From positions 1 through 17,184 of the forward strand of contig JAIITD010000024.1 of NCBI GenBank assembly GCA_022737715.1: 17,184 nucleotides of DNA, read 5' to 3'. The stretch comes from Veillonella sp. Its GTDB lineage: Bacteria; Bacillota; Negativicutes; Veillonellales; Veillonellaceae. Positions 15,288 through 17,184 of the stretch are shown here, piece after piece. Numbering within the stretch: position 1 is the stretch's first letter; each line of letters opens with the position of its first letter. Position numbers and translations under genes: made by a program. The notes beneath the pieces were generated by a model. It did no database searches. It was not told the DNA's origin and saw only the letters and a program-made list of their open reading frames with translations.

Positions 15288-15344
15288 TTTTATCGAATAT
15301 AGAATTATAGACATATTTCGTCTATGGTTGTATAGTCGATAAAA
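15288..15344. repeat. 57-bp near-perfect palindrome covering the dnaG promoter
   Basis: Arms 15288-15312 and 15320-15344 (25 bases each) flank a 7-base centre, ATATTTC. Checked base by base, 21 positions are Watson-Crick, two are G-T (15305/15327 and 15306/15326) and two mismatch (15297/15335 and 15302/15330). It ends 7 bases before the dnaG Shine-Dalgarno and overlaps both promoter hexamers. There is no T-tract on either side, so it is not a terminator. It may act as an operator, as a cruciform, or as an RNA hairpin in read-through transcripts from rny. Confidence 0.75.
15308..15336 (+). promoter_or_regulatory. Probable promoter of dnaG (and rpoD)
   Basis: TAGACA at 15308-15313 (5 of 6 matches to the -35 consensus) and TATAGT at 15331-15336 (5 of 6 to the -10) are separated by exactly 17 bases. 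The predicted start near 15343 gives a 22-base leader containing only the GGGAGG Shine-Dalgarno. It lies inside the palindrome at 15288-15344. Confidence 0.6.
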
Positions 15345-15364
15345 ATATGTAGGGAGGTGTTCTG

Positions 15365-17122
15365 GTGAGTCGATATTTTGAAAATGAATTAATTGAACAA
15401 ATTAAAGATGCTAATGATATCGTATCCGTTGTATCAGAACACGTTACCTTAAAGAAAAAAGGTAAGAACTATTGGGGGTGCTGTCCATTTCATAATGAAA
15501 AGACACCATCCTTCAGTGTGGCTCCTGACAAGGGGTTCTATTATTGTTTCGGCTGCCATGCATCGGGAAATGCCATTAAGTTTTTGATGGAATTGGAAGG
15601 CATCACCTTTGTTGAGGCCTTGGAACGGCTTGCCAATCGAGCTAATATACCATTGCCAGAGGCTAAACTTTCACCACAGGTGCGGGCTAGAGAGGAACGA
15701 CGAAAGAAATTATATGAGGCCTGTGATTTGGCGGCGAATTTCTTTCATAACTGTTTGATAAAAACCTCTCTTGGTAAGGTTGGATTAGAGTACCTAAAAA
15801 AACGGGGCCTTACAGATGAAACCATAGAAAAGTTTAAACTGGGATTTGCTCCCGATGGTTGGGATAGATTATATAAGGCCTTTAGAGAACGGGGCATCGA
15901 AGAATCAATTTTGCTCGAGCTTAATTTAATCCGCAAGAATGACAAAGGGCAGGCCTATGATTTCTTCCGTAATCGTGTTATGTTTCCTATTATGGATGGC
16001 AAAGGTCGTGTAGTCGGCTTTGGGGGCCGTGTTATGGATGATAGCACGCCGAAGTATTTGAACTCGCCAGAATGCCAAATCTTTGAAAAGGGTAAGATTT
16101 TATTTGCCTTTGATAAGGCTTATAAATCGATACGCGAAGAAAAACAAGCCATTTTAGTAGAAGGCTATATGGATGTTATTTCCGCCCATAATAAGGGGGT
16201 AACCAATGTAGTTGCTTCGCTTGGGACGGCATATACAAAGGATCATGGTCATATCTTGATGCGCCAAGCCGATGAAATTATACTGGCTTACGATATGGAT
16301 GGTGCCGGTCGTCAGGCTGCTGCACGTGCTATTGAATTACTACAGAATACGGATTTCAAGGTTCGCGTCTTGGCTATGCCTGACGGCAAGGATCCAGATG
16401 ACTATGTGCGAAATCACGGCGGAAAAGCGTTTAAGGAATTAGTAGAAAAGGCCGTTAAGCCACTCGATTATTTATTAAGTGAGTCTCTCATCAAGCACGA
16501 TACGAATGACGCAGAAGGTAAACAGGCTGTTATGCAAGATATATTCCCGTTTATTGCGAATATTCATAGTCAAACTGTACGAGATGATGCGCTAAAGGCA
16601 CTAGCATTGCCATTATGGTTAGATAACAGTACTATATTCCGCTATTTTAGGAATTATACCCAAAAGGGGAATATTGAATTAGTCGATGAAAAGACTACAC
16701 AGCCTAAGAAGATTGTCAGTGGTGATGAAGAGTTATTGATGGCCCATGTCATTACAGATCCAAAGGCTTTACAAGAGGTTGTACAATATTTACCGCTTGA
16801 GGACTTTCAAAATATTCAATATCGGGGTATAATAGAAAAGATATACACCTTATTTACTCAAACAGGTCAATATCAGCCGGAATCTGTGGAGGACGTATTG
16901 ACGCCTCAAGAATATGAAATTTTCTCACGGCTTATGATGATTGAAGCAAATGAGGCTGTACCTGTACTTATCCGTAAAATACGGCTACATTCCCTACGGG
17001 AACAATATAAAATGCACTCAATTTTGGCCGATCAGTTAAAACGTGCAGGAGATTCGACATTTATTAGCGAATTACATAAATGTCAGGAAATACAAAATCT
17101 AATTAGAGAATGGTCTAAATAG
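15365..17122 (+). CDS. dnaG: DNA primase DnaG
   Basis: Makes RNA primers for replication on single-stranded DNA, working with the DnaB helicase. 585 residues, slightly short but normal. The N-terminal CHC2 zinc-binding domain has C40-PF-H43 and C61-FG-C64. The RNA polymerase/TOPRIM core contains GRVVGFGGRVMDDSTPKYLN, the catalytic EGYMDV with E266, SLGTAYTKDH, and the metal-binding DMDGAGRQAA with D310 and D312. The C-terminal ~150 residues are divergent helical sequence, as expected for the helicase-binding domain. The GTG start at 15365 has GGGAGG 7 bases upstream (15352-15357). The next gene begins 21 bases downstream and looks like rpoD, the usual partner. A promoter inside a large palindrome precedes it. 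Confidence 0.97.
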   Translation: MSRYFENELIEQIKDANDIVSVVSEHVTLKKKGKNYWGCCPFHNEKTPSFSVAPDKGFYYCFGCHASGNAIKFLMELEGITFVEALERLANRANIPLPEAKLSPQVRAREERRKKLYEACDLAANFFHNCLIKTSLGKVGLEYLKKRGLTDETIEKFKLGFAPDGWDRLYKAFRERGIEESILLELNLIRKNDKGQAYDFFRNRVMFPIMDGKGRVVGFGGRVMDDSTPKYLNSPECQIFEKGKILFAFDKAYKSIREEKQAILVEGYMDVISAHNKGVTNVVASLGTAYTKDHGHILMRQADEIILAYDMDGAGRQAAARAIELLQNTDFKVRVLAMPDGKDPDDYVRNHGGKAFKELVEKAVKPLDYLLSESLIKHDTNDAEGKQAVMQDIFPFIANIHSQTVRDDALKALALPLWLDNSTIFRYFRNYTQKGNIELVDEKTTQPKKIVSGDEELLMAHVITDPKALQEVVQYLPLEDFQNIQYRGIIEKIYTLFTQTGQYQPESVEDVLTPQEYEIFSRLMMIEANEAVPVLIRKIRLHSLREQYKMHSILADQLKRAGDSTFISELHKCQEIQNLIREWSK

Positions 17123-17143
17123 TAAGTAATAAAGGAGAGCGCT

Positions 17144-17184
17144 GTGGCTAAGAAAGTACAAAAAAGTCAAATAGAGGAGATTGT
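17144..17184 (+). CDS. rpoD: Probable RNA polymerase sigma factor RpoD, 5' end only
   Basis: A GTG at 17144 preceded by AAAGGAG (17131-17137, 6-base spacing) opens a frame reading MAKKVQKSQIEEI to the window edge. The 13 complete codons are too few to identify a family by themselves. Their basic, Lys/Gln-rich character and the position directly after dnaG fit the N-terminus of the housekeeping sigma factor. The product is inferred from gene order; that a gene starts here is well supported by the ribosome binding site. Confidence 0.72.
   Translation, partial: MAKKVQKSQIEEI

Overview
The window looks like a chromosomal housekeeping segment from a low-to-moderate GC Firmicute. It best fits the Negativicutes, probably Veillonella or a close relative. 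That placement is inferred from protein wording, gene order (aspS, 6S RNA, rarA, ftsK, then the rimO/cinA/recA/recX/rny block and dnaG-rpoD), Gram-positive-style ribosome binding sites and A/T-rich promoters; no database search was possible. All recognised genes lie on the + strand and are closely packed. I see no insertion sequence, prophage, CRISPR array, tRNA or toxin-antitoxin pair.

Layout. 1-1407 is the 3' three-quarters of aspS (aspartyl-tRNA synthetase). A good sigma-A-type promoter at 1468-1496 then drives a ~180-nt RNA that I identify as 6S RNA (about 1503-1682). Its closing stem runs straight into a T-tract, and rarA (1709-3013, AAA+ replication/recombination ATPase) begins 26 nt further on. 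An extended -10 promoter precedes ftsK (3091-5784, DNA translocase). Then come a short RodZ-like HTH/membrane protein (5798-6250), a YgiQ-family radical-SAM protein (6285-8213), a translationally overlapping membrane-anchored solute-binding-protein homologue (8210-9247) and rimO (9315-10661, ribosomal protein S12 methylthiotransferase).

The second half is the DNA repair and RNA processing block: cinA (10725-11975) overlaps recA (11975-13018) by one base. A strong terminator separates recA from recX (13074-13526), a regulator of RecA. A near-consensus promoter at the recX stop codon begins the rny (RNase Y) transcript, which has a structured leader and a strong Shine-Dalgarno not matched to any ATG/GTG/TTG start. 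After a 12-bp-stem terminator, a large near-palindrome (15288-15344) encloses the probable promoter of dnaG (15365-17122, primase). dnaG is followed by what appears to be the first codons of rpoD (17144 to the window end), the classical macromolecular-synthesis pairing.

Functionally the genes cover translation (aspS, rimO), transcription control (6S RNA and probably rpoD, encoding the sigma factor whose holoenzyme 6S RNA binds), replication and segregation (dnaG, ftsK, rarA), recombination (recA, recX), nucleotide salvage (cinA) and RNA turnover (rny). No clear new multi-gene system is visible. The best leads are non-coding or about gene structure: the dnaG promoter palindrome, the apparent non-AUG start of rny, the 6S-rarA arrangement, and a ferric-type binding protein lacking the usual tandem-tyrosine ligand motif.
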